A DNA stretch of 38,889 nucleotides from JAUUSJ01 sp051880475. GTDB lineage: Bacteria; Bacillota; Clostridia; Lachnospirales; Lachnospiraceae. Location: contig JBJEOA010000047.1 in assembly GCA_051880475.1 (NCBI GenBank), positions 1 to 38,889 of the forward strand, given 5' to 3'. Both the position numbers and the translations under genes were made by a program. This document shows positions 24,572-33,224 of this stretch, one piece after another (within the stretch, counting starts at the first letter, position 1; each line of letters begins with the position of its first letter). Below the pieces are notes generated by a model, which worked only from the letters and a program-made list of their open reading frames with translations, had not been told where the DNA came from and did no database searches.

Positions 24572-24796
24572 ATGTTAAAGAAAATAAAAAAGAATGGCAA
24601 AAAAATGAAAAAGAAAATGCAAAGGCAAGAACGAAGAGAAATTTTTCTTAGTATGATGGGTGGATTTATCGGGTTTATCGTAATTTTTTTCTTGTGGATT
24701 ATGGCAACAGGGGAGGAGGGGGAAGAAGAAAGTACAAAAAATACAGTTATGGATATGGAATCAGATGAAGAAGAGTATGATGAAGATGATGAGTAA
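24572..24796 (+). CDS. Small single-pass membrane protein with acidic tail
   Basis: 74 residues: a very basic N-terminus (KKIKKNGKKMKKKMQRQERR), one hydrophobic segment at about 29-46 (GGFIGFIVIFFLWIMA), then an almost wholly acidic C-terminus (DEEEYDEDDE). Charge distribution predicts the N-terminus inside and the tail outside. A GAGGGAAG ribosome site precedes the ATG and the codon pattern is clean. 23 bases upstream of the HAD gene. Function unknown. Confidence 0.7.
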   Translation: MLKKIKKNGKKMKKKMQRQERREIFLSMMGGFIGFIVIFFLWIMATGEEGEEESTKNTVMDMESDEEEYDEDDE

Positions 24797-24819
24797 GAGT
24801 TGAGTTTGGAGGATTACAG

Positions 24820-25470
24820 ATGAAAAAAGGCGTAATTTTTGATATGGATGGATTATTATTGGATACAGAGAGGATTTATAGAGAAGGATGGGAAATTACG
24901 GCAAAAGAATTTGGAGTTTTGCATAATCTAGAATTTCCAAAGGCGATTTGTGGGACAAGCGGTTCTAGTATGGTGGCAGTTGTAGAAAAATACTATCCAG
25001 AGGTTGATGCCAATGCATTTATAAAGGCTTGTCGTAGCTATGTACATGAGAGTGTGAGCAGATTCGTTCCTGAGAAACCAGGAATTCATGAAATATTAAA
25101 TTATTTTAAGGAGAGGGGAGTAAAAATTGCGGTTGCAAGCAGCAGTCAGCCTCAAATAATAAAAAATAATTTGCAAAAGGTTGGAGTATTAGACCAGTTT
25201 GATGCGGTAGTAAGCGGAGCACAAGTGGAACATGGGAAACCAGCTCCAGATATCTTTTTAGAGGCAGCTAGACAAATTGGGTGTGAGCCAAAAGACTGCT
25301 ATGTGTTTGAAGACGGAAGGAATGGAATTAAGGCGGGAGTGGCAGCAGGATGCGATACGATTATGATTCCAGACCTTACAGAGCCAGATGAAGAATTGAA
25401 ATCTCTTTGTGTGGCCATTTATCCAAGTCTTATTGAGGCGATGGAGGCGATAGAAAGAGGAGAGATTTAG
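24820..25470 (+). CDS. HAD-family phosphatase/phosphoglucomutase-like hydrolase
   Basis: 216 residues, HAD subfamily IA with an alpha-helical cap. The nucleophile motif DMDGLLLDT (D8, D10), motif II (VASSSQPQ), motif III Lys in HGKPAPDIF and motif IV acidic residues in VFEDGRNG are all present. Close to beta-phosphoglucomutase and small-sugar phosphatases (YcjU, GS1-like); the substrate is not decidable. The gene ends a plus-strand run and has a strong terminator before eno. Confidence 0.9.
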   Translation: MKKGVIFDMDGLLLDTERIYREGWEITAKEFGVLHNLEFPKAICGTSGSSMVAVVEKYYPEVDANAFIKACRSYVHESVSRFVPEKPGIHEILNYFKERGVKIAVASSSQPQIIKNNLQKVGVLDQFDAVVSGAQVEHGKPAPDIFLEAARQIGCEPKDCYVFEDGRNGIKAGVAAGCDTIMIPDLTEPDEELKSLCVAIYPSLIEAMEAIERGEI

Positions 25471-25494
25471 CTTTCTTTTTTTGTGGATATTTTC

Positions 25495-25533
25495 AAAAAA
25501 CTTGCGTAATACTAGTGTTACGCAAGTTTTTTT
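25495..25533 (+). terminator. Strong intrinsic terminator between the HAD gene and eno
   Basis: AAAAAACTTGCGTAA (25495-25509) pairs with TTACGCAAGTTTTTT (25518-25532) around an 8-base loop. The A-run on one side and the T-run on the other make it able to work in both directions. Confidence 0.92.
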
Positions 25534-25534
25534 A

Positions 25535-25560
25535 TATCTAAAATTTGGATAATTTAGATA
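25535..25560. promoter_or_regulatory. Inverted repeat upstream of eno
   Basis: TATCTAAA (25535-25542) and TTTAGATA (25553-25560) are perfect inverted arms 10 bases apart, just after the terminator and 33 bases before the eno start. It lies where an eno promoter or operator would be; no clear -35/-10 pair could be assigned. Confidence 0.4.
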
Positions 25561-25592
25561 CCTTAGTTCGCTAAAAGAAAGGAGAAACAAAG

Positions 25593-26894
25593 ATGAATTA
25601 TTTAGAAATTGAAAAAGTAATTGGAAGAGAGATTATGGATTCAAGGGGAAATCCTACTGTGGAGGCAGAAGTGCATTTACTAGATGGAACGATAGGAAGA
25701 GGGGTGGCTCCAAGTGGTGCCTCTACAGGTGAGTTTGAGGCAGTTGAATTAAGAGATGAGGAAAAAAATAGATATCTTGGAAAAGGAGTTCAAAAAGCTG
25801 TAAAAAATATTAATAAAACAATTCGTGATGTCATTATAGGGCTAGATGCCTCTGATATATATGCCATTGATAGAGCAATGATAGATGCAGATGGTACAAA
25901 GGACAAATCAAATTTAGGAGCAAATGCCATTTTGGCAGTGTCGATTGCATGTGCGAGGGCTGCCTCAGATTCTCTTGGAATTTCGCTTTTTCAGTTTATT
26001 GGAGGAATTTCTGGAAATCGATTACCAGTTCCGATGATGAATATTTTAAATGGAGGTGCTCATTCTAAAAATTCCTTGGATTTTCAGGAATTTATGATTA
26101 TGCCAGTTTCTGCTAGTTGCTTTAAAGAGGCGCTTCGCATGGGAGCGGAAGTATATCATAGTCTTAAGAAAGTATTACAGATGCGTGGGTTATCAACGGC
26201 AGTTGGAGATGAGGGTGGTTTTGCTCCAGATGTGGATTCATTGGAGGAAGTTCTCGACTTGCTTGTAGAGGCAGTTGAGAATGCTGGGTATAAATGTGGT
26301 GAGGATATCGGTTTTGCACTTGATGTTGCAGCTAGTGAGTGGAAGAGTAAGGAAGGAAAAGGTTATTATCATTTGCCTAAATCAGGAAAAAATTATAAGA
26401 CAGATGAGTTGATTGATATGTATAAAAATATGGTGGAGAAATATCCGATTTTGTCCATCGAAGATCCGTTAGACGAAGAAGATTGGGAGGGATGGAAAAA
26501 AATCACAAAGGAGCTTGGAGATAAAGTTCAGTTAGTTGGCGATGATTTATTTGTAACGAATACAAAAAGACTTGCAAAGGGAATTAAGGAAGGCTGCGGT
26601 AATTCGATTTTAATTAAGTTAAATCAGATTGGTTCTATATCTGAGACATTAGAGGCAATTAAAATGGCTCATAAGGCTGGATATACAGCAGTTATCTCTC
26701 ATCGCTCTGGAGAGACAGAAGATACAACGATTGCGGACTTAGCGGTTGCAGTAAATGCTTGTCAGATAAAGACTGGTGCGCCATGTCGAAGTGAGAGAGT
26801 TGCAAAGTATAATCAGCTATTAAGGATTGAGGAAGAACTTGGTAAAGCCGCAGTGTATCTGGGGATGGGAGCATTTAATATTATAAAAGAATAG
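25593..26894 (+). CDS. eno: Enolase
   Basis: 433 residues, full length. It interconverts 2-phosphoglycerate and phosphoenolpyruvate in glycolysis, in the cytoplasm. N-terminal signature REIMDSRGNPTVEAEVHL, loop GASTGEFEAVELRD, substrate/metal region NILNGGAHSKNSLDFQEFM, general-base Glu in GDEGGFAP, the family signature ILIKLNQIGSISET carrying the catalytic Lys, and SHRSGETEDTTIADLAVA are all intact. GAAAGGAG precedes the ATG. Monocistronic, bounded by terminators. Confidence 0.98.
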   Translation: MNYLEIEKVIGREIMDSRGNPTVEAEVHLLDGTIGRGVAPSGASTGEFEAVELRDEEKNRYLGKGVQKAVKNINKTIRDVIIGLDASDIYAIDRAMIDADGTKDKSNLGANAILAVSIACARAASDSLGISLFQFIGGISGNRLPVPMMNILNGGAHSKNSLDFQEFMIMPVSASCFKEALRMGAEVYHSLKKVLQMRGLSTAVGDEGGFAPDVDSLEEVLDLLVEAVENAGYKCGEDIGFALDVAASEWKSKEGKGYYHLPKSGKNYKTDELIDMYKNMVEKYPILSIEDPLDEEDWEGWKKITKELGDKVQLVGDDLFVTNTKRLAKGIKEGCGNSILIKLNQIGSISETLEAIKMAHKAGYTAVISHRSGETEDTTIADLAVAVNACQIKTGAPCRSERVAKYNQLLRIEEELGKAAVYLGMGAFNIIKE

Positions 26895-26918
26895 AAAGCA
26901 AATAGAAAGCACTAAGTG

Positions 26919-26980
26919 AGAGAGCTTTTGGGAAATATAAGATTTTAAGCATGAAACTTTATTTTCTAATAGCTCTTTTT
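26919..26980 (+). terminator. Probable terminator after eno
   Basis: An imperfect but long hairpin pairs GAGAGCTTTTGGGAAATATAAG-type sequence on the 5' side with its near-complement ending TAGCTC on the 3' side, followed by TTTTT. Confidence 0.65.
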
Positions 26981-27193
26981 ACAATACGAATGAAAGTTTC
27001 TTTTCTATCGTAATAATACTATTATAATGATAAAAAGGAATTATTTATATTGTTATAGTATGATTAAACTTATAAAATAAAACAAAAGAAACATTCACAA
27101 GTCATGAAAAATTATTGTCTAAAAAAGCAATCTATGATAAACTAAATGTAAATACTATTTATACTTTAAAAATTGGAGGAAAACGAGAAAAAC
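26981..27193 (+). promoter_or_regulatory. Promoter region of xpaC-telA
   Basis: TTGTCT (27115-27120), a 17-base spacer and TAAACT (27138-27143) form a plausible promoter. Upstream lies GTTATAGTATGA (27052-27063), an element also found before the response regulator at 4113 and after telA at 29914. The rest is AT-rich with no gene. Confidence 0.5.
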
Positions 27194-28540
27194 ATGGACA
27201 AGAAGGATTTTTCACAGTGGGAAGAAGAGATTAAAACAAAAGTAGAAAAATCAATCGACTCCATCCATTTTGAGCAATTAGGAAAAAATATCGAAAAGAC
27301 AATAGATAAGACAATGGAACAAGCTATGAGAGAGGTAAAAAAAGCTTGGGAACATAAAAGTTATGTAGAACAAAAAATGGATGGATTAGATGAAAAAATA
27401 AGAAGAAAAGTGAATACAACGAGGGATGCCTATATAAATCGTAACTTATATCGCAATGCAAATAGGGGCACAAATCGCAGATCGTATCGCAAAAGCTCCT
27501 ATCCTCAAAATCAAGAGAGAAATTCTCGTTTTGCGGTATCGGGAACTTCTTTTCCTGTCGCAAAGATACCAAGTGGCTCCGTTTCAGGAGTTTTGCAAGA
27601 AGTTTTTGGAGGAATCGGAACAGGATTTTTTGGACTTGGTTCTATTATTTTTTTTCTTGATAGTTTTAGTTCGTCAAGTGTTGACATAACATCGTTAGGA
27701 GTTTGCTTAATACTTAGTTTTTTGTTTGGATTGATGTTTCTAGGGGGAGTTATCAAGCGTAAGAGAGTACAAAGATTTAAAAAATATGTCAAAATTATGG
27801 AAGGAGAATGTCATTACCCGATAGAAAAATTAGCTGCTTATATGGGACAAAAAAAGGATTTTACGGTAAAAGATTTAAATAAAATGACGGAACTTGGCAT
27901 GTTTCCAGAGGGACATTTAGACGAGAAGAAGACAGATTTTATTTTAGACCATGAGACATATCAATTATATTTAAATACAGTAATGGCTAGGAAACAAAGA
28001 GAACAAGAAGAAGAGAGAGAGTTAAGAGAAAGAGAAGTAGCTGCTAAAAAAGAGCAAGAGATAAAGCAAGAGGTAAATAAAGAGCAAGATAATGTTGAGC
28101 GAGTTCTCACTCAGGGCAATATTTATATTAAAAAGATTCGTGAGTGTAATGACAAAATACCAGGTGATATCGTCTCTCAAAAATTATTTAAGATGGAACA
28201 TATTGCGAATAAGATTTTTGAGCATATAAAAAAACATCCAAATAAAGTAGAAAAAATTGAGAAGTTTATGGATTATTATTTGCCTACAACACTAAAGCTT
28301 GTCACAACTTATCAAGAACTTGACTCTCAGCCTATAGAGGGAGAAAATATAAGAAGAATAAAAGTAGATATTGAGGAGACGCTAGATACAATTAATATGG
28401 CGTTTGAAAAGCTATTAGATGGGTTATTCGAGGATGAAATGCTTGACATTTCTTCTGATATTTCTGTGTTAGAGACGGTATTAAAGCAGGAAGGTTTAGC
28501 GGAATCTGATTTTTCTATGAATATGAATATGAAAAATTAA
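27194..28540 (+). CDS. xpaC: XpaC-family protein (5-bromo-4-chloroindolyl phosphate hydrolysis family)
   Basis: 448 residues from ATG 27194; a TTG at 27173 is in frame but lies inside the GGAGG ribosome site. The N-terminal part (1-130) is basic and helical with an Asn/Arg/Ser-rich stretch (RNANRGTNRRSYRKSSY). Two hydrophobic segments follow (about 138-190, FFGLGSIIFFL and GVCLILSFLFGLMFLGG), then a Glu/Arg/Lys-rich coiled coil (KQREQEEERELREREVAAKK) and a helical C-terminus (LPTTLKLVTTYQEL) typical of the XpaC family (PF10112). XpaC is found next to telA in many Firmicutes. Its true biochemical role is not established; the name comes from a chromogenic phosphate assay. Forty-three bases upstream of telA, so co-transcribed. 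Confidence 0.88.
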   Translation: MDKKDFSQWEEEIKTKVEKSIDSIHFEQLGKNIEKTIDKTMEQAMREVKKAWEHKSYVEQKMDGLDEKIRRKVNTTRDAYINRNLYRNANRGTNRRSYRKSSYPQNQERNSRFAVSGTSFPVAKIPSGSVSGVLQEVFGGIGTGFFGLGSIIFFLDSFSSSSVDITSLGVCLILSFLFGLMFLGGVIKRKRVQRFKKYVKIMEGECHYPIEKLAAYMGQKKDFTVKDLNKMTELGMFPEGHLDEKKTDFILDHETYQLYLNTVMARKQREQEEERELREREVAAKKEQEIKQEVNKEQDNVERVLTQGNIYIKKIRECNDKIPGDIVSQKLFKMEHIANKIFEHIKKHPNKVEKIEKFMDYYLPTTLKLVTTYQELDSQPIEGENIRRIKVDIEETLDTINMAFEKLLDGLFEDEMLDISSDISVLETVLKQEGLAESDFSMNMNMKN

Positions 28541-28583
28541 AAAAATACGCAAACAGGAGAAAAAAACAAAAGGAGGAAGAAAA

Positions 28584-29756
28584 ATGGCGATGGATTTTGA
28601 AAAAATAGATTTAAAGGACGAGGCTCCTACATTGACCTTTGATTTTATGGAAGAGGAAGAAGCCCCTTTAGTACAGACAAATGATGCGCAGGTTATAGAG
28701 GAGGTAAAGAAAGATATTGAGCAGACAAGATTGAGTCCGCAAGAGAAAAAAATGGTAGATGATTTTGCGACGAAAATTAATTTAAATAATTCTAAGATGA
28801 TTTTGCAATATGGGGCAGGTGCTCAAAAGAAAATTGCAGATTTCTCTGAGACTGCTCTAAATAGTGTAAAAACGAAGGATTTAGGAGAAGTGGGAGAGTT
28901 GCTCACAGGAGTGGTGACTCAGTTAAAGGATTTTCAGCCAAATCAAGAGGAAGAAAAGGAGAGAGGAATTTTTGGATTTCTAAAGAAGAAGACCAAAGAT
29001 ATGAATAACCTAAAAGTAAAATATGCGAGTGCCGAGGCGAATATTAATAAAATATGTAAGGTCTTAGAGGAAAATCAAAGACAATTATTAAAAGATGTTT
29101 CGATGTTAGATAAAATGTATGAGCTGAATAAAACATATTTTAAAGAATTATCCATGTATATATTAGCAGGACAACAAAAGCTAGAGGAGACAAGAAAAAC
29201 AGAGCTTCCTTCGTTAATGGAGCAGGCGACAAGATCAAATCTTCCAGAGGACGCACAGGCTGTAAATGATTTAAATGATATGTGTTCTCGCTTTGAGAAG
29301 AAGCTCCATGACCTTGAGCTTACGAGAATGATTTCTATTCAAATGGCACCACAGATTCGTTTGATTCAAAACAACGATATTTTAATGTCAGAAAAAATAC
29401 AGTCAACTATTGTCAATACCATTCCTCTTTGGAAGAGCCAGATGATTTTAGCACTTGGAGTGGCACATCAAGAAAAGGCTGTGAAGGCACAAAGAGAAGT
29501 AACGAATATGACAAATGAGCTTCTAAGAAGAAATGCGGAGACATTAAAAATGTCAACGATAGAGACAGCAAAAGAATCGGAGAGAAGTATTGTGGATATC
29601 GAGACATTGAAGCATACAAATGAATCTCTTATCTCTACATTAGATGAAGTATTACAAATTCAGGCAGATGGAAGAAGAAAGAGAGAAGAGGCACAAAAAG
29701 AACTTGCTCAGATTGAAAATGAATTAAAACAAAAGCTTTTAACTTTGGCAAAATAA
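28584..29756 (+). CDS. telA: TelA-family toxic anion resistance protein
   Basis: 390 residues, soluble and strongly helical. The family-typical core is visible: LSPQEKKMVDDFATKINLNN, a middle block with LKVKYASAEANINKI, and the C-terminal ARMISIQMAPQIRLIQNN-like block (here TRMISIQMAPQIRLIQN) followed by IPLWKSQMILALG. TelA proteins (PF05816) are linked to tellurite resistance and to tolerance of cell-envelope antibiotics and bacteriocins in Firmicutes; the mechanism is unclear. Pairing with xpaC is the common arrangement. AAAGGAGGAAG precedes the ATG. Confidence 0.94.
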   Translation: MAMDFEKIDLKDEAPTLTFDFMEEEEAPLVQTNDAQVIEEVKKDIEQTRLSPQEKKMVDDFATKINLNNSKMILQYGAGAQKKIADFSETALNSVKTKDLGEVGELLTGVVTQLKDFQPNQEEEKERGIFGFLKKKTKDMNNLKVKYASAEANINKICKVLEENQRQLLKDVSMLDKMYELNKTYFKELSMYILAGQQKLEETRKTELPSLMEQATRSNLPEDAQAVNDLNDMCSRFEKKLHDLELTRMISIQMAPQIRLIQNNDILMSEKIQSTIVNTIPLWKSQMILALGVAHQEKAVKAQREVTNMTNELLRRNAETLKMSTIETAKESERSIVDIETLKHTNESLISTLDEVLQIQADGRRKREEAQKELAQIENELKQKLLTLAK

Positions 29757-29776
29757 GAGAAAAATAAAAACTTCTT

Positions 29777-29888
29777 AACATCTCCATTATTTATAAATAA
29801 AACACGATATGATAATCTTGTGACGAAAAACGATAGGTTTGCCTGTGGGAGTAGTCAAGTGTTTTAAGATATGAATAATGGAGATGTT
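29777..29888. ncRNA. Candidate structured RNA: nested long hairpin after telA
   Basis: AACATCTCCATTATT (29777-29791) pairs perfectly with AATAATGGAGATGTT (29874-29888). Inside it, after a small internal loop, TAAAACAC (29798-29805) pairs with GTGTTTTA (29859-29866). The apical part (29806-29858) is the least AT-rich piece of the interval, with a small AGG-TTTG-CCT hairpin. A T-rich TTATATTTTT follows. It could be the telA terminator, a leader element of the next gene or an independent RNA. It does not match any riboswitch consensus I know. Confidence 0.5.
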
Positions 29889-30154
29889 TATATTTTTATA
29901 AGACAAAGATAAAAGTTATAGTATGAATGAACTAAATAAAAATAAAAACAAATTTTGCTACGCAAAAACAAACAAAAAATAAGTAAATTACTAAAAATAG
30001 AAAAAATGTAAAAATTTTGAAATTTATTATTGTAAAACGAAAGATTCTGTTGTATAATAAATAAAAAATAAAGAAAGGAGACCATCAATGTAAAATACTA
30101 TACCATCTCTTAAATTAACATATCTTTTTTCAATTCTACTAAGGAGGTTTTGCA
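29889..30154 (+). promoter_or_regulatory. Long A-rich leader of the YiiX-like gene
   Basis: It starts with a third copy of the GTTATAGTATGA element (29914-29925), then an A-rich stretch with a small hairpin TTTTGC-TAC-GCAAAA (29953-29967). Further on, AAAGGAG (30074-30080) precedes ATG immediately followed by TAA (30088-30093), a start-stop mini-frame. The real gene start has its own AAGGAGG. No other gene. Confidence 0.45.
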
Positions 30155-30796
30155 ATGCTAAAGATTAAACGATACGCTGGCATTTCTATTTGTCTATTCT
30201 CTATTTTTCTATCTTTTCTTTCCATGCCAGTATCTGCCGCCACATCATCACCGAGTTCATCCCCTTTTTCAATTTCTAAAATAGCCTTGTATTATGAACA
30301 AGCCTATAGATATAACGTCTTTAACGATAAGAATAAGCCTTACTCTAAAGACTATAGACGAAAAAGCGGAAAGTATCCTACTAGAAAAGGAGTTATTTTA
30401 GTCACCCAAGATTCTTATAAAAATCTGCTTCCGACAGGTCATTCTGCCATTATTTATAGTAAAAACTATGTAGTAGAAGCTACTTCTAGAGGAGTGGTAA
30501 AAGGGAAAAATAACTGGAATCAAGTGAGAAAAACTTGTTTTGGTGTAACGGTAAAATCAACGACGACAGCACAAGATGCGAAAGCAGCAGATTGGTGCTA
30601 TAAACAAAGATCAAAACCTTATAATTATAATTATCTCAATGTAAACACAAGAAAAAGTTTCTACTGTGCACAGCTTATTTGGGCAGCATTTAAAGATTTA
30701 TATAATATTGATTTGAATATGTATTATTTTGAAAAAGCGATTCATCCTGTGGAGTTTACAAATTCACCAAAGACAAAAATCATTTATCGAAAATAA
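30155..30796 (+). CDS. Exported YiiX/NlpC-P60-superfamily papain-fold protein
   Basis: 213 residues. Signal peptide (about 1-28, ending PVSAAT) without a lipobox Cys, so secreted. The permuted papain-like fold is suggested by H96 in TGHSAIIY, E109 in VVEATSRGV and the candidate nucleophile C171 in KSFYCAQLIWAAFK, the layout of YiiX/YaeF-like enzymes of the NlpC/P60 superfamily. Relatives cleave peptide or lipid amide/ester bonds; the substrate is unknown, perhaps cell-wall related. A strong AAGGAGG precedes the ATG. Confidence 0.82.
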   Translation: MLKIKRYAGISICLFSIFLSFLSMPVSAATSSPSSSPFSISKIALYYEQAYRYNVFNDKNKPYSKDYRRKSGKYPTRKGVILVTQDSYKNLLPTGHSAIIYSKNYVVEATSRGVVKGKNNWNQVRKTCFGVTVKSTTTAQDAKAADWCYKQRSKPYNYNYLNVNTRKSFYCAQLIWAAFKDLYNIDLNMYYFEKAIHPVEFTNSPKTKIIYRK

Positions 30797-30886
30797 TACG
30801 ATTTACAATACAATTTTGAACCAATTTTGAGATAAGCTTTTAAAGCATAAAGAGAAAACAATAACTAAGAAAAGGAAGCAGACTTA

Positions 30887-30949
30887 TTATGTCCAGAATT
30901 ATCTTTTTCATTCGTATTCAATAACAATAATAGGTAATTCTGGATATAA
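30887..30949 (+). promoter_or_regulatory. Leader hairpin before the anchored protein gene
   Basis: TTATGTCCAGAATTATC (30887-30903) pairs over 17 bases (with two G-U pairs) with GGTAATTCTGGATATAA (30933-30949); the loop is 29 bases. It ends 22 bases before the ATG, close to the ribosome site (TAGGAG), and could influence translation. Confidence 0.55.
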
Positions 30950-30971
30950 GTATTAGGAGAAATTTAAATTT

Positions 30972-32087
30972 ATGAGAAAACAATATTTTATATTTTTTTT
31001 ATGTACTATCATTTTGTTAATCTGTACTTTTGGTCATAAAGCTGATTTAAAAAATAGGATACATCAAAAAGAAAAGAATCATTTAGAAAATTCCAATCTT
31101 GCTCTTGCAATTATTCGGACAACACAAGAAAAGAATGAATCTTTCTTAGATTTTTATGATAAAAATTTTAATTTTATAAAATCAGAGAAACTCCCCTATG
31201 GAACATTGTCTGATTATTTGACACCACCTACTACTTATCAAAATTTTATTTATTTTATACCGAGAGGAGTTCCTCTAAAAAAAGAGTTAGAAGTGGCTGT
31301 TTGCTATCATCCACTGACTAATTTTTGCGAAGAATATCATATAGATATGCCAGGTCTACTTCAAATATCCGTCACTGACAATGCTATATTTACAATAAAT
31401 GAGCTTAATTTTACTTCTTATATTAATAAGTACGAAAAAAAGAGTAAAAAAATATCTTATCTTTCATCAGATGAGGTTTCTTATGACACCGTTTATTATT
31501 ATAATGGATTTTTATATGCAACTGGAAAAAAACATATGGATCGTCCTAATAATTATATTTTCCAAATAGACCCAGATTCTTTAAAAATCAAATGGCAAAA
31601 AGAAATTACAAACGATGGACAGGGAGGTTTCTTTTTTTGTGGAATAGAAGATAGCCTATATTTTACTCTGCCATACGATTCTAATGAAAAAAGCAATCGT
31701 TCACTTATGATAATGTCGCTAAAAAATACTAAAAAACCTTCTCTAGAAAAAATCACTCTTTTAGAATCATTCCCACAACAAATAAAAAAAGTTAGAGATA
31801 TTTTGCTGATTTCTCACTGTGATTTAATACAAGGTCAGGGAAATTTTCTCTCTGTTTTTTATCCAAAAACAAAAAAATCAAAATTAATTTCTCTATCTCA
31901 TAATATTTTGCAAATGGAAGTCGATGAGAAATCAAAATCTATTTATATTTTAGGAGATAATGCTCTATATCATTATATTTTCAATGATAAAAAAGATAAA
32001 TTAATCTTACAAAAAAAGATAGATATAAAAGAGATAAAAGACGAAAAAGTCTATTATTATATCGGTGGTTTTTTTCTCATTTCTTAA
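30972..32087 (+). CDS. Membrane-anchored extracellular protein of unknown function
   Basis: 371 residues. A short N-terminus and a hydrophobic segment (about 5-20) act as signal anchor; the rest should be outside the cell. The body is rich in short beta-strands and aromatic residues with recurring patterns such as NYIFQIDPDSLKIKWQKE and KSIYILGDNALYHYIF, which suggest a beta-propeller of YncE/PQQ-like blades. No catalytic motif is seen. It follows the YiiX-like gene after 175 bases and may have its own leader hairpin. Confidence 0.7.
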   Translation: MRKQYFIFFLCTIILLICTFGHKADLKNRIHQKEKNHLENSNLALAIIRTTQEKNESFLDFYDKNFNFIKSEKLPYGTLSDYLTPPTTYQNFIYFIPRGVPLKKELEVAVCYHPLTNFCEEYHIDMPGLLQISVTDNAIFTINELNFTSYINKYEKKSKKISYLSSDEVSYDTVYYYNGFLYATGKKHMDRPNNYIFQIDPDSLKIKWQKEITNDGQGGFFFCGIEDSLYFTLPYDSNEKSNRSLMIMSLKNTKKPSLEKITLLESFPQQIKKVRDILLISHCDLIQGQGNFLSVFYPKTKKSKLISLSHNILQMEVDEKSKSIYILGDNALYHYIFNDKKDKLILQKKIDIKEIKDEKVYYYIGGFFLIS

Positions 32088-32125
32088 ATTTTTAAAATTA
32101 GATAGTCATAGACTCCAAAATAGTG

Positions 32126-32131
32126 TATAAT
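32126..32131 (+). promoter_or_regulatory. -10 element before the epimerase-like gene
   Basis: TATAAT in the context AAAATAGTGTATAAT, about 85 bases before the ATG. The same 15-base context occurs before the rmlD-like gene (18681-18695). No good -35. Confidence 0.5.
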
Positions 32132-32215
32132 GAAAAAAGAAAATCGTTTGAAAAGTTAGAATGATGATTTTAAAAGACATTTAACTTTGAACAAATTAAA
32201 AAAGGAGTAAAGAAA

Positions 32216-33106
32216 ATGGCTGAAAACAGAAAAATAGAAAATGAAAAATTAATTGTGGAAGTATGTGATCACGGTGCTGAGCTTTGTCGGATTTATGATA
32301 AAAAAGAACAAAGAGAAGTTCTTTGGGATGCAAATCCAAAATACTGGGCAAGATATGCGCCAATTCTTTTTCCTAATGTAGGGAAACATTATTTGAATGA
32401 ATATCGACATGAGGGAAATGTATATAAAACATCTCAACATGGATTTGCCAGAGATTGCGATTTTGAGTTAGAGCAGCAGACAGAGGATAAAATTGTGCAT
32501 ATTTTGAAGGCAAATGAGAAGACAAAGGAAATTTATCCATTTGATTTTGAACTTGAAGTTACCCATACTATTGAAGAAAATGCTATTTTAGTTGGTTGGA
32601 AAGTAAGAAATAAAGGAGAAACTCCACTCTATTTTACCATTGGAGGACATCCAGCTTTTCGTGTTCCAATTTTAGAGGGAACAAAACAAACAGATTATTA
32701 TTTAAAATTTGAGGAAAATGATAGTGTTTCTTATTATTTATTAGATGAAAAGACAGGCACTGCAATGGTTGATAAAACAATAGAACTCCCATTAAAAGAT
32801 GGATATTATCAAGTGACAGATGGAATGTTTGAAAAAGACGCACTTATTTTTGTAAATGACGCTGTCACAAAAGCAAGTATCTGTCTTCCAGATAAACGTC
32901 CATATGTGACTGTGGAAGCGATAGGTTTTCCTAATTACGGAATTTGGGCGGCAAAAAACAATGCTCCATTTATCTGTCTAGAACCATGGTTTGGAAGATG
33001 TGATGATACTGGATATACAGGAGAGATGAAAGAAAAGCCAGGTATCCAGACAGCACTTCCAAAGGAAGAGTGGAGTGCATCTTATCGCATTTTAATTCAT
33101 GATTAA
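32216..33106 (+). CDS. Aldose 1-epimerase family protein (LacX-like)
   Basis: 296 residues, beta-sandwich galactose-mutarotase-like fold. Typical blocks are PKYWARYAPILFPNVGKH near the N-terminus, TSQHGFARDCDFEL (with the His usual in this family), FTIGGHPAFRVP and EPWFGRCDDTGYTGEM near the C-terminus. Enzymes of this family interconvert alpha and beta forms of hexoses or act on phosphorylated sugars (YeaD-like); LacX-type members have no proven substrate. Single gene with its own promoter and terminator. Confidence 0.9.
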   Translation: MAENRKIENEKLIVEVCDHGAELCRIYDKKEQREVLWDANPKYWARYAPILFPNVGKHYLNEYRHEGNVYKTSQHGFARDCDFELEQQTEDKIVHILKANEKTKEIYPFDFELEVTHTIEENAILVGWKVRNKGETPLYFTIGGHPAFRVPILEGTKQTDYYLKFEENDSVSYYLLDEKTGTAMVDKTIELPLKDGYYQVTDGMFEKDALIFVNDAVTKASICLPDKRPYVTVEAIGFPNYGIWAAKNNAPFICLEPWFGRCDDTGYTGEMKEKPGIQTALPKEEWSASYRILIHD

Positions 33107-33153
33107 AAACATCGCCTCGGTGGATTAACGATAAATAAAAAACTTTTAATTAT

Positions 33154-33195
33154 GGTAAAGAAAATATCTGCTATTTTGCAGATATTTTCTTTATC
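33154..33195 (+). terminator. Strong intrinsic terminator after the epimerase-like gene
   Basis: AAAGAAAATATCTGC (33157-33171) pairs perfectly with GCAGATATTTTCTTT (33178-33192) around TATTTT; outer bases extend the stem. Confidence 0.88.
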
Positions 33196-33224
33196 ATTTA
33201 AATGATTGAATGGACGTGATAAAA

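Noticed and set aside
29806..29858. c-di-GMP riboswitch on the minus strand
   Set aside because: The reverse complement contains ACAGGCAAACC, similar to part of the GEMM consensus, but the GACGCAAAGCC part is missing and the paired regions do not fit.
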